Source: Promethearchaeota archaeon
GTDB taxonomy: Archaea; Asgardarchaeota; Lokiarchaeia; Sigyniarchaeales; SOKP01
Direction of reading: 5' to 3'
DNA: 24,482 bases
NCBI GenBank assembly: GCA_030615235.1
Contig: JAUWZR010000008.1
Span: forward strand, 1-24,482
Made by a program: the position numbers and the translations under genes. The notes below the pieces were generated by a model, which was given only the letters and a program-made list of their open reading frames with translations, did no database searches and was not told the origin of the DNA. Of the stretch, positions 16,025 through 23,120 are shown in pieces (within the stretch, counting starts at the first letter, position 1; every line of letters begins with the position of its first letter).

Positions 16025-18085
16025 TTATCTTCTAAAATAAATTTTGGTTGAAAATTTTCTAAACGGCACAGGTAATTTATATTTAGGAAAAGTTTTTGTG
16101 TCTTCTTCAAGCAATTCGATTAATTTTGAGACTTTTATGTCATTTATCTGCTCAGCTGTGGCCTTTTTCGGACCAAATGGCTTTCCTATTAACCGTTTAC
16201 GAATTGATACATTTTGCTGTTCTTCTTCATTTTTTCCTATTATTACTGTGTATGGAATCCATTCAATTTCAGATTGTCTAATTTTCTTTCCTAGCTTTTC
16301 ATCTCTATCGTCAAAATCTGCTCTAAAACCTGCTTTATTTATAATGTCCATAACCTTATTGGCATATTCATTTTGCTTTTCACTGACAGTAATTACTCTG
16401 ACTTGTATCGGTGATAACCATGTTTTAAATCCGGGTACTATTTTATCTTTATTTAGTATTGCCGATTCGATTAAACCCCATAAGATCCGCTCCAATCCCC
16501 CAGTTGGAGAATTATGTAGAATAATTGGATGCTTAATTTTACCATCTACATCTTGAAAGGAAATATTATATTTTTGTCTCTCTACTCCATCTGTATCAAC
16601 CATTGACTCTAAACTACTTTCCACATCTATCTGATTGGTAGCTAATGTCGCACTTTTATGCTGAGCAGAAAGCACATTTCTTTCGAATTTAAGAATGTAA
16701 TAGTAGTATCTATCTTCCCATAATTCTAATAAGACAGGATACTTCTCTGTTTTAATTAGATTAATAATCCATTCTTTGTTTTTATCGTAAAATTCTTGAG
16801 TTGCTCTAAATATGACAAAGCTTTTAACACCAAGGTCTCTCTCGAGATTTTTGATTAACTCGTATTGGAGAATAAATTCCTTTATCGATGATTTTAAATC
16901 TTTACAAAGAGTATGAAGATCTGGCATAACAAAACCCCTTAATCTTCGTAATCCAGACAATTCACCTTCCTGTTCTCTCCGAAAATCATATTGTTCAAAT
17001 TCATAAACCCGTAAAGGAAAATATTGTGGTTTCAAATTCATTTGAGAAAATAAATCAAAGAGAAGAAAATCACTTGCATATCTTAGAAGATATCTATTTT
17101 TGCCAGATTCTAACCAGTAACTTCTTGCTGGAAACCGAGCGGTTTGAGCAGTTAATTTTTTGTTTTTTACAGTATACATAATCGGAGTTTCTATTAAAAT
17201 TGCTCCGTAATCGATTAATCTCTCTTCTATGAAGTTTTTGATTAAGTTTTTCATAATTACGCCCTTAGTGTACCATCTAAAGTTGCCAGCATCAGAATTC
17301 GGGTCGAAATCTATGAGTTCAAACTCTTTCATCACTTTTATGTGAGCAGGTTCAACAGCTTTATCTATTTTTCTAGCCCCTAATTCCGACTTTAGAAACA
17401 AATTAAATTCTTCGTCTTTAATCTCTTCCGAGGGTAGAACATTCCCTTCGCCATCAATTTCTATATCAATCTCCTTCCCTAATAGAGTTATAACTTTAAA
17501 GACTGAGTTTTTAACTTGTTCTTCAGGTACAATAGCTAGTTTAACATCTCTGTACATCTCAGCTACTTCATGACCAATGCAGTTAATTCTAAAGGACTTA
17601 TACCATCCAAAAGGAGAAGTTTTCGCTTCAATTCCTTTTTCTTCTAAAATTTTAGCAATTTTAGGACACACTTCCATAGCGTTTGCGTCATTGCTAAGAA
17701 ATTTACTTAAATGAGCCCAGGGATAGACAAGTATTTTATCAACACGGTACACGCTTCTCTCTTTTATTAATTCAGCTATTTTCCTTTCCCTGCCCTTAAT
17801 TTCTCCATTTTGGACCTTTTTATTATATTCTCTGATTTCTTCATTCTTTTCTCTAATTTTTTCGGGAAAATTTGTTATTTGGAATATAGCATCTTCAATT
17901 ACCTCAGCACCTTGTTTAGCAATTAAATCAGTATCATAAGTATCCTGATCTTCGACAGAGACAAAAGCTACTAAGATTAGTCCATCCATTTTAATAACAT
18001 CTTGTGGAAATTCTTGAGGGTTGCTTGTTGCTTCCTTATTTTTTACCACTTCCACGCCGTCAGAATGAATTAACAATATTTTCAT
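16025..18085 (-). CDS. thrS: Threonyl-tRNA synthetase, archaeal type, with Asp at a zinc-ligand position
   Basis: A class II aminoacyl-tRNA synthetase of 686 residues. Domains in order: archaeal N-terminal domain related to D-aminoacyl-tRNA deacylase (residues 1 to about 145, MKILLIHSDGVEV), which edits Ser-tRNA(Thr); the catalytic core with motif 2 (YEFEQYDFRREQEGELSGLR) and motif 3 (PTGGLERILWGLIE); and the anticodon-binding domain (about 570-686, GFRADFDDRDEKLGKKIRQ). Two of the three zinc ligands are visible, His391 (MPDLHTLC) and His524 (ILHNS). The third, a Cys in E. coli (NCPGH) and in archaeal enzymes as I recall them, is Asp339 here (LRYASDFLLF). The ATG is preferred to a TTG four codons earlier; GGAG lies 7 bases before it. 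The HAD gene follows in the same operon. Confidence 0.95.
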   Translation of the reverse strand: MKILLIHSDGVEVVKNKEATSNPQEFPQDVIKMDGLILVAFVSVEDQDTYDTDLIAKQGAEVIEDAIFQITNFPEKIREKNEEIREYNKKVQNGEIKGRERKIAELIKERSVYRVDKILVYPWAHLSKFLSNDANAMEVCPKIAKILEEKGIEAKTSPFGWYKSFRINCIGHEVAEMYRDVKLAIVPEEQVKNSVFKVITLLGKEIDIEIDGEGNVLPSEEIKDEEFNLFLKSELGARKIDKAVEPAHIKVMKEFELIDFDPNSDAGNFRWYTKGVIMKNLIKNFIEERLIDYGAILIETPIMYTVKNKKLTAQTARFPARSYWLESGKNRYLLRYASDFLLFDLFSQMNLKPQYFPLRVYEFEQYDFRREQEGELSGLRRLRGFVMPDLHTLCKDLKSSIKEFILQYELIKNLERDLGVKSFVIFRATQEFYDKNKEWIINLIKTEKYPVLLELWEDRYYYYILKFERNVLSAQHKSATLATNQIDVESSLESMVDTDGVERQKYNISFQDVDGKIKHPIILHNSPTGGLERILWGLIESAILNKDKIVPGFKTWLSPIQVRVITVSEKQNEYANKVMDIINKAGFRADFDDRDEKLGKKIRQSEIEWIPYTVIIGKNEEEQQNVSIRKRLIGKPFGPKKATAEQINDIKVSKLIELLEEDTKTFPKYKLPVPFRKFSTKIYFRR

Positions 18086-18203
18086 AAGAAACTCCAATCT
18101 AGATTTTTCGAGATTATCTTTAATAAAAAATCTTTTTTTCCTTTTGATAATTAATATATTTAAAATTGAAATTAATTATTACTAAAATATTTATTCATAA
18201 AGC

Positions 18204-18824
18204 ATGAGGCTTAATAAGATTTTTACGGAATTAAATGAAACTTTAGATAAGCTAGATAAAGATAGAGAAAGAATTCTAAAATTATCTCGTACTTTAATCC
18301 GTATTTGTAGTAAGGCAATAAAAAATATTCATAGGAAGGAATATAGTCAATATCACCAGAAAGTCTTAAATATACAAAAAATCCATAATGATATGCTACT
18401 TCTGGTTAGCAAGAATCCTGGAGTTTTCTTAAAATATTTAAAAACTCCGGAACAAGAGTATGCGGAAGCTAAAGCGTTTTATGCTGTAGTATCAAAAGAA
18501 CCTCTTCCATTACCCAGTGATTTGAATATCAATCCAATAAATTATATTTTAGGTCTTGCTGATGTAATTGGGGAATTAAGAAGATATGTATTGGACAATA
18601 TAAGGAATTCAATTGTAGATGATTTAAACTACATATTAGAATGGATGGATGATATATACACTCATCTATTTTCGATCGACTTTCCTTCTGGTTTGACACA
18701 AGATTTAAGACACAAGACAGATCAAGCGAGAAATATAATTGAAAAAACTAGAGGGGATGTATCTATTTCGCTTCAAATGAGTGATCTAAAAAGATGTATA
18801 GAAAACAGTGAAAAAAAGCCTTAA
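18204..18824 (+). CDS. Translin/TRAX family protein
   Basis: A 206-residue all-helical protein of the translin family, which forms oligomeric shells that bind and, in the TRAX subunit, cut single-stranded RNA or trim tRNA fragments. Diagnostic sequence includes PEQEYAEAKAFYAVVSKEPL (residues 82-101), where Glu85 and Glu88 match the paired acidic residues of the TRAX active site (EYVEA), PINYILGLADVIGELRRYVL (111-130) against TRAX PVDYLLGVADLTGELMR, and the C-terminal DLRHKTDQARNIIEKTRGDV (167-186). The acidic residues suggest an active nuclease rather than a translin-only binder. Length is normal for archaeal members. ATG start without SD; probably leaderless. The ribL-ribK pair follows on the same strand after about 100 bases with its own TATA-like box. 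Confidence 0.85.
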   Translation: MRLNKIFTELNETLDKLDKDRERILKLSRTLIRICSKAIKNIHRKEYSQYHQKVLNIQKIHNDMLLLVSKNPGVFLKYLKTPEQEYAEAKAFYAVVSKEPLPLPSDLNINPINYILGLADVIGELRRYVLDNIRNSIVDDLNYILEWMDDIYTHLFSIDFPSGLTQDLRHKTDQARNIIEKTRGDVSISLQMSDLKRCIENSEKKP

Positions 18825-18885
18825 AATTTTACAATTCCATAATAAATCTACAATCTTTCATAGATTTGGTAATAATTTTTTGGTA

Positions 18886-18897
18886 TATTATATATAC
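18886..18897 (+). promoter_or_regulatory. TATA box upstream of ribL
   Basis: TATTATATATAC is a strong TATA-like element. A start of transcription 25-30 bases downstream would fall around 18914-18921, which is at or after the only nearby ATG (18912) and just before the proposed ATC start. This placement argues against use of that ATG. Confidence 0.4.
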
Positions 18898-18926
18898 TTG
18901 AAAAAATGTAAATGAGCTGAAAAAAA

Positions 18927-19364
18927 ATCGCGAAGAAAGTATTAGTTGCTGGTACATTTGACATAATTCACCCTGGACACTTATATCTAATCGATGAAGC
19001 TGCTAAAATAGGTGATGTATATGTAATTGTTGCTACTGATATGAATAGAGAAAAATATTCTGGAGAGACACCCATAATTCCAGAAGACCAAAGGTTAGAA
19101 GTTGTCAAGAGCATAAAAAACGTAAAAGAAGCAAGATTGGGGCGATCTGACAACGATACTCTCAAAACTGTTGAAGAAATTAACCCTGATATTATACTTT
19201 TAGGTCCAGACCAAAAATATGATCTTGAAACTTTAAAACGAGAATTAATAAAAAAGGGTTTAGGTAATATTAAAGTAAAAAGGCTGGATACATACTATGA
19301 GAAATACGCGCTTCACTCCTCCAGCTTAATTAAAAAAAAAATTTTAGAACAGTATAAGAATTAA
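18927..19364 (+). CDS. ribL: Archaeal FAD synthase / FMN adenylyltransferase (ATC start proposed)
   Basis: A cytidylyltransferase-fold enzyme of about 145 residues that transfers AMP from ATP to FMN to give FAD. It opens AKKVLVAGTFDIIHPGHLYL with the HxGH nucleotide motif, continues GDVYVIVATDMNREKYSGET, PIIPEDQRLEVV and LLGPDQKYD, and ends with LHSSSLIKKKIL in place of the ISSTxIR motif. This matches M. jannaschii RibL in length and order. The only in-frame ATG after the upstream stop is at 19041 and would remove HPGH, so the gene must start earlier; a TGA at 18918 bounds the frame. ATC at 18927 gives a family-typical N-terminus. An ATG at 18912 is in frame but two codons before that TGA. 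ribK follows after 16 bases. Confidence 0.8.
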   Translation: MAKKVLVAGTFDIIHPGHLYLIDEAAKIGDVYVIVATDMNREKYSGETPIIPEDQRLEVVKSIKNVKEARLGRSDNDTLKTVEEINPDIILLGPDQKYDLETLKRELIKKGLGNIKVKRLDTYYEKYALHSSSLIKKKILEQYKN

Positions 19365-19380
19365 AATCCTTAGTGGTTTT

Positions 19381-20094
19381 ATGTCAAACAAAGAAGAGAT
19401 ATCACCTGAAAACTACGCTAATTGGTTTGCTCTCTATCAACTTTGTAAGCATATAGAATATCGACAAACAATTAATATTAGCAGTGTAGAGTTTGGGAAA
19501 CTTCTAAACTTGAGTCAGCAAACTGCTTCGAGAAGAATTAGCGATCTGGTGGAACTTGGGTGGATTAAAAGAAAAATTGAGAAAAAAACCCAGAAAATTG
19601 TTGTTACGAGAAAAGGGAGTGATATAATGCTCTTAATGTATAAAAATTTGAAGGAAATTCTTGCGAGCATCGTTATACTAGGTTCTGTTCAGAGTGGAAT
19701 GAAAGAAGGTGCATATTATGTTGCGATAAAAGGATACTATGAACAATTCCAAGATAAATTAGGCTTTTTACCATATAAGGGTACATTGAATTTAGGATTA
19801 AATGATACTAATATCGACTTATTAAAAGAAAAACTAAAAAATATTAAACCTGTGATTATTTCGGGATTTAGAGATGATAACTCAGAGCGAACCTATGGAA
19901 ATGTTTATTGTTATGATTGTTTTATATCTCGCATAGATAATCCAGAGAAAAAAAGTGAAGCTGCAATCCTTGATATACAAAGAACTCATCATGAAAAAAA
20001 TACAATTGAAATCTTGGCTAAACCGTATTTGAGAGATTTTTTTAACCTCAAAGATGGAGATAAATTAATTATTGAACTAAATTTTAGTAGTTAA
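19381..20094 (+). CDS. ribK: CTP-dependent riboflavin kinase with N-terminal winged helix
   Basis: A 237-residue protein with two parts. Residues about 15-88 form a winged-helix domain (FGKLLNLSQQTASRRISDLV, wing KTQKIVVTRKGS). Residues 98-237 form the archaeal riboflavin kinase (DUF120) barrel, with GSVQSGMKEGAYYVAIKGYY, QFQDKLGFLPYKGTLNLGLN and, near the end, RTHHEKNTIEILAKPYLRDF and LKDGDKLIIEL. The enzyme phosphorylates riboflavin to FMN using CTP rather than ATP. The HTH part is common in archaeal homologues and may make the protein its own regulator, sensing flavin status (inference). It lies 16 bases after ribL, so one transcript encodes both steps from riboflavin to FAD. ATG start with an AGTGG motif upstream. 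Confidence 0.9.
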   Translation: MSNKEEISPENYANWFALYQLCKHIEYRQTINISSVEFGKLLNLSQQTASRRISDLVELGWIKRKIEKKTQKIVVTRKGSDIMLLMYKNLKEILASIVILGSVQSGMKEGAYYVAIKGYYEQFQDKLGFLPYKGTLNLGLNDTNIDLLKEKLKNIKPVIISGFRDDNSERTYGNVYCYDCFISRIDNPEKKSEAAILDIQRTHHEKNTIEILAKPYLRDFFNLKDGDKLIIELNFSS

Positions 20095-20138
20095 AAACCG
20101 GTTTAGCTTGGGAAAAGAATGATGAGAGTGAAATAACT

Positions 20139-20762
20139 TTACATATTATTCTCGTGTTCTTTTATAAGATACTTTATTTTATAATATCTAAAAAAAGCTG
20201 TTGTTAATACTAAGAGCATGAAAACGAACAAGAATTCGTTTACATAACCAATAAAATTGGCTACCAACATTGTGACTACTATATAAAATAACCGTTCGGA
20301 TCTCGCCATCAAACCAAAATCAAAATCACCTTTAAAAAATACCTCTGCTCTTGCTCTTAAATAACTGATCATGATGGAGCTGAAAAATGATATTAGGATA
20401 ATTATTTTCATGTCAAAAATGCCCCATAAAACGCTATTCCATTTATAAATCAAAAGTGCTAAAAATATTACGAATTCACTTATTCTATCCATTAAAGAAT
20501 CAAAAAATCCTCCAAATTTCGTTACCCTTCCCTGCTCCCTTGCGATTGCCCCATCAACTCCATCAAAAAAGCCAGTTGCGAAGATAAATATTGAAAATAA
20601 AAGCAAATTCGATAAGAAAACGAGAAGAATAAAACTTATGATAGAAAAACTGAGCATAATAATTGTTGCTAAATTAGGACTTAAACCCACTCTACTTAGG
20701 AGATGCGCAACCCTTTTAACTAATGGTCTGAAAATTCTGCGAAGTCTGAATTTTGATGCCAT
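20139..20762 (-). CDS. CDP-alcohol phosphatidyltransferase (archaetidyl transferase type)
   Basis: A 207-residue membrane enzyme with about six helices. The family signature D-x2-D-G-x2-A-R-x8-G-x3-D-x3-D is complete: Asp67, Asp70, Gly71, Ala74, Arg75, Gly84, Asp88 and Asp92 in DGVDGAIAREQG and KFGGFFDSLMDR. These aspartates bind two metal ions and the CDP-lipid. The basic N-terminus (RLRRIFRPLVKRVAHLLSRV) and short length fit archaetidylinositol-phosphate synthase, which joins CDP-archaeol with inositol 3-phosphate; other polar head groups are possible. It acts in the cytoplasmic membrane in archaeal phospholipid synthesis. It is convergent with ribK (about 45 bases) and divergent from the small gene that follows. 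Confidence 0.85.
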   Translation of the reverse strand: MASKFRLRRIFRPLVKRVAHLLSRVGLSPNLATIIMLSFSIISFILLVFLSNLLLFSIFIFATGFFDGVDGAIAREQGRVTKFGGFFDSLMDRISEFVIFLALLIYKWNSVLWGIFDMKIIILISFFSSIMISYLRARAEVFFKGDFDFGLMARSERLFYIVVTMLVANFIGYVNEFLFVFMLLVLTTAFFRYYKIKYLIKEHENNM

Positions 20763-20849
20763 ATCCTATATATTCACTTTGTTTTTTTTTAATATAATAA
20801 TTTTAAATAGCTTAATAAAAAGATTAAAGAAAAATTTTATGTGAAATAA

Positions 20850-21155
20850 TTGAGATTAAAATTAGTTCTAAAGATCACAACCCAAAAAGACAAAGATGTA
20901 TACCTTAAATTCAACATAGCTCCAAGTAAACATTTAGGTTTTATAAACTTCATTAATTTAGCTTTAAATCAAGATAAACCGGTTTCGTTATCCTTCGAAA
21001 AAATAAGTAAAAAAGGAGATAAAGAAGAAAGCAAAATTGTTGGAACCTTTAAATTTGAAGGAAAAAGCGGTGCTGAATTGAAACAGATTGAGGAAGAAAT
21101 TAAAGATAATGAGAAAGTAAGGAAAAAACAACACCAAAAAAGAATTCAAGGCTAA
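20850..21155 (+). CDS. Small basic protein of unknown function
   Basis: A 101-residue protein starting at TTG (MRLKLVLKITTQKDKDVYLK). The first 70 residues look like alternating beta strands (KLVLKITT, VYLKFNIA, SLSFEKI, IVGTFKFEG) and the last 30 like a charged helix rich in Glu and Lys (ELKQIEEEIKDNEKVRKKQH). I do not recognise the family. Coding status is supported by the long in-frame stretch in AT-rich DNA and the amphipathic strand pattern, not by a homologue. An ATG just upstream (20840) is followed at once by TGA. It is divergent from the phosphatidyltransferase gene, with about 87 bases between them. Confidence 0.55.
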   Translation: MRLKLVLKITTQKDKDVYLKFNIAPSKHLGFINFINLALNQDKPVSLSFEKISKKGDKEESKIVGTFKFEGKSGAELKQIEEEIKDNEKVRKKQHQKRIQG

Positions 21156-21221
21156 TTTCTATTGAATAAAAATTTTTCAATAATAAATAATTTCTAATTT
21201 TATAAATCTTCGATCAATCCC

Positions 21222-21974
21222 TCATAAACAGAATTTTATGAAGCCCATTTTTTTAAGGCTCTTAACTATATTATAGACTTGCTCGTGTTTTAAATCCAAG
21301 TTTTCCGTTATCTGTCTTATAGATTTATGCCCATCGATTTGATAAAATACTTTTTGCGAAGTTTCACCTGTCAAATAATATTTTGGATTTATTTTTTTTA
21401 GTGTAGTGAAACTGGGGATTTGATTACAATAAAAGGGTAAGTTAGGTGGAGGATCTAACCTACTCCTTAGAGCTTGTAAGTTGAATTCTTCGTTTAATTT
21501 TACTTCTACGTTTTTAAAAAGCTCAACAACTCTTTCCTTAAAGTCCGTATCGCTTTCATTCAATTCTTCTTCTACAAAAGTCTCTAAGATATTCTCAAAG
21601 GATCTGAATGCATTAGTATTACCTCTCCAATTCAATATTGCATCGATGCTGAATTTTTGTAAAAATGTTCGAGAAAGCTTCCTTAAAATTCTTAAAACAT
21701 TTACAGGTTTAGATTTTTCATCGTATGTGGCAATGTAAATTAAATTTGGAATACTTGAGTCTTTTAAAAACGATAATTTTAAATCATTATTAGATAATTT
21801 CAATTCGCTAATGGTTCCTAAATCCTCAAAAGAGTCAGAAAAAGAGTTCAGTGCTGAAAAAAAGCCCGATACCATAAGTAATGAATCTGCTTCTGAGAAA
21901 ATATTTTTAGCTATAGAAAAATTCTTAAATAATAGCGGTAAGCCATCTTTAATAATCAAGAAATCATGTATCAT
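21222..21974 (-). CDS. Probable longin-domain protein with C-terminal winged helix
   Basis: A 250-residue protein. Residues 1 to about 130 have the longin/roadblock-like order strand-strand-helix-strand-strand-strand-helix: MIHDFLIIKDGLPLLFKNFS, a helix ADSLLMVSGFFSALNSFSDS, strands ELKLSNNDLKLSFLKD and PNLIYIATYDEKSK, then the helix VNVLRILRKLSRTFLQKFS. This is the pattern of many Asgard longin proteins, relatives of SNARE, adaptor and GEF subunits that bind small GTPases. A helical linker (about 130-190) leads to a winged helix at about 205-248 (GHKSIRQITENLDLKHEQVY, then IVKSLKKMGFIKF). The combination suggests a GTPase-linked regulator or scaffold. The family call rests on pattern alone. 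ATG start; no partner gene adjacent. Confidence 0.55.
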   Translation of the reverse strand: MIHDFLIIKDGLPLLFKNFSIAKNIFSEADSLLMVSGFFSALNSFSDSFEDLGTISELKLSNNDLKLSFLKDSSIPNLIYIATYDEKSKPVNVLRILRKLSRTFLQKFSIDAILNWRGNTNAFRSFENILETFVEEELNESDTDFKERVVELFKNVEVKLNEEFNLQALRSRLDPPPNLPFYCNQIPSFTTLKKINPKYYLTGETSQKVFYQIDGHKSIRQITENLDLKHEQVYNIVKSLKKMGFIKFCL

Positions 21975-22295
21975 GAATTAAACTCGTCTTACTTTATTCA
22001 GATATTTATAAAAACTCAAATAAAATCATCAACATAGGTATCAATAAAATTTAATATATTCAAAAAAGAAAAAAAAAAGTAATATGCTAGTAATATAAAA
22101 AAAATATTGAAATCTTTAAACTATAAGGAAAGTATAATTATTTGGAATTTGAATATTATTTACGATTATTTAGCTTTCATTGATAAGAAAAAATGATAAA
22201 GCCCTTTTTCCTAATAATGAATAGATTCTTAAGAAAATTATCCTAAAAGCTGGAGAAAAAGCATACAAAATAAAAACAAGTTATGGTGTTGAGAC
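21975..22295. other. AT-rich intergenic gap
   Basis: About 320 bases between the divergent longin and nucleotidyltransferase genes, with long A-runs (a stretch near 22064-22078 is almost all A). I found no ORF of note, no tRNA-like or repeat structure, and no clear terminator. It presumably holds the two divergent promoters; an A-rich TATA-like element (CAAAATAAAAAC) sits near 22265-22277, about 25 bases before the proposed ATA start of the nucleotidyltransferase. Confidence 0.5.
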
Positions 22296-23042
22296 ATACT
22301 AAAAGCAATAATACTCTGTGCAGGTAAAGGTACGCGGTTACAACCTTATACTAACAAATATCAAAAAACGATGCTGAATCTTCACGGTAAGCCTTTTTTA
22401 GAATATATTTTAGAAGGATTAATATTTACAGGCTTTCGAGAATTCATTTTTGTGGTTGGGTATAGAAAAGAACAAATAATTAGCTATTTTCAAACTGGTA
22501 AGAATTGGAATGTAAATATCGAATATTGTGAGCAAAAAAAGTTAAATGGAACTGGAGGAGCTTTATTGATTTGTGAGAAATCTATTCTTAAAAACCACTT
22601 TTTTTTAACATGGGGAGATATATTAGTGCCTTATAAGATTTATAAAGATGTGATTGAGATACATCAAAAAGAAAAGTATGATAATATTTTAGTTACTAAT
22701 TACACGGAAGACCCTTACTTAGGCGCCGCAATTTATAGCGATGGCAAGGTATGTACCAATATTATTGAAAAACCACCGTTTGGAACCTCGAAGACTAATT
22801 TGAATAATTGTGGCGTATTCATCTTTTCTAAAAACATTTTCAAAGTTTTGAGAAATATGTCACCTTCCGAAAGAGGTGAAATTGAAGTTCCTAAAGCTCT
22901 TCTAAAAGGGATAAACGAACAAAATTGGAAGGTAAGAGTTGTAGAAATGGCGAAAAACCAATTCAGAGTTGACTTAGGAGTTAAGCAAATATATGAACAA
23001 TTAAGAGACGACTCATCATGGCTTCATTTTTTAAAGATTTAA
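22296..23042 (+). CDS. Sugar-phosphate nucleotidyltransferase (ATA start or frameshifted 5' end)
   Basis: A protein of about 248 residues of the NTP_transferase family, which makes NDP-sugars from sugar 1-phosphates. The N-terminus reads LKAIILCAGKGTRLQPYTNK, the standard nucleotide-binding GxGTRL loop, followed by QKTMLNLHGKPFLEYIL, GTGGALLICE, FLTWGDILV (metal-binding Asp) and IIEKPPFGTSK. The first in-frame ATG (22371) would delete the whole loop. Upstream the frame closes at TGA (22290) without ATG, GTG or TTG; an ATA at 22296 gives the usual length. Alternatively, ATG GTG TTG (22284) in the next frame would join the gene if one A were removed from the AAAA run at 22301, giving MVLRHTKAIILCAG. 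The downstream gene encodes a surface protein, so a role in glycosylation is plausible. Confidence 0.75.
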   Translation: MLKAIILCAGKGTRLQPYTNKYQKTMLNLHGKPFLEYILEGLIFTGFREFIFVVGYRKEQIISYFQTGKNWNVNIEYCEQKKLNGTGGALLICEKSILKNHFFLTWGDILVPYKIYKDVIEIHQKEKYDNILVTNYTEDPYLGAAIYSDGKVCTNIIEKPPFGTSKTNLNNCGVFIFSKNIFKVLRNMSPSERGEIEVPKALLKGINEQNWKVRVVEMAKNQFRVDLGVKQIYEQLRDDSSWLHFLKI

Positions 23043-23120
23043 ATAATAAAAGAGTGAAAATAAATACATAATAAAACAATTGAGATATTTTCTATCAAGT
23101 ATAAAAGAGTAGTGGTCTAA

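Noticed and set aside
16044..16556. 170-aa plus-strand ORF rich in Ser, Phe and Ile
   Set aside because: It lies wholly antisense to the well-conserved 3' half of thrS; no domain features of its own.
18918..18920. TGA in ribL as selenocysteine
   Set aside because: No family member has Cys or Sec at this point, it would be the third residue, and no SECIS-like hairpin is visible nearby.
21975..22295. Hidden small gene or repeat array in the AT-rich gap
   Set aside because: Only A-runs and short frames broken by stops; no repeats with regular spacing.
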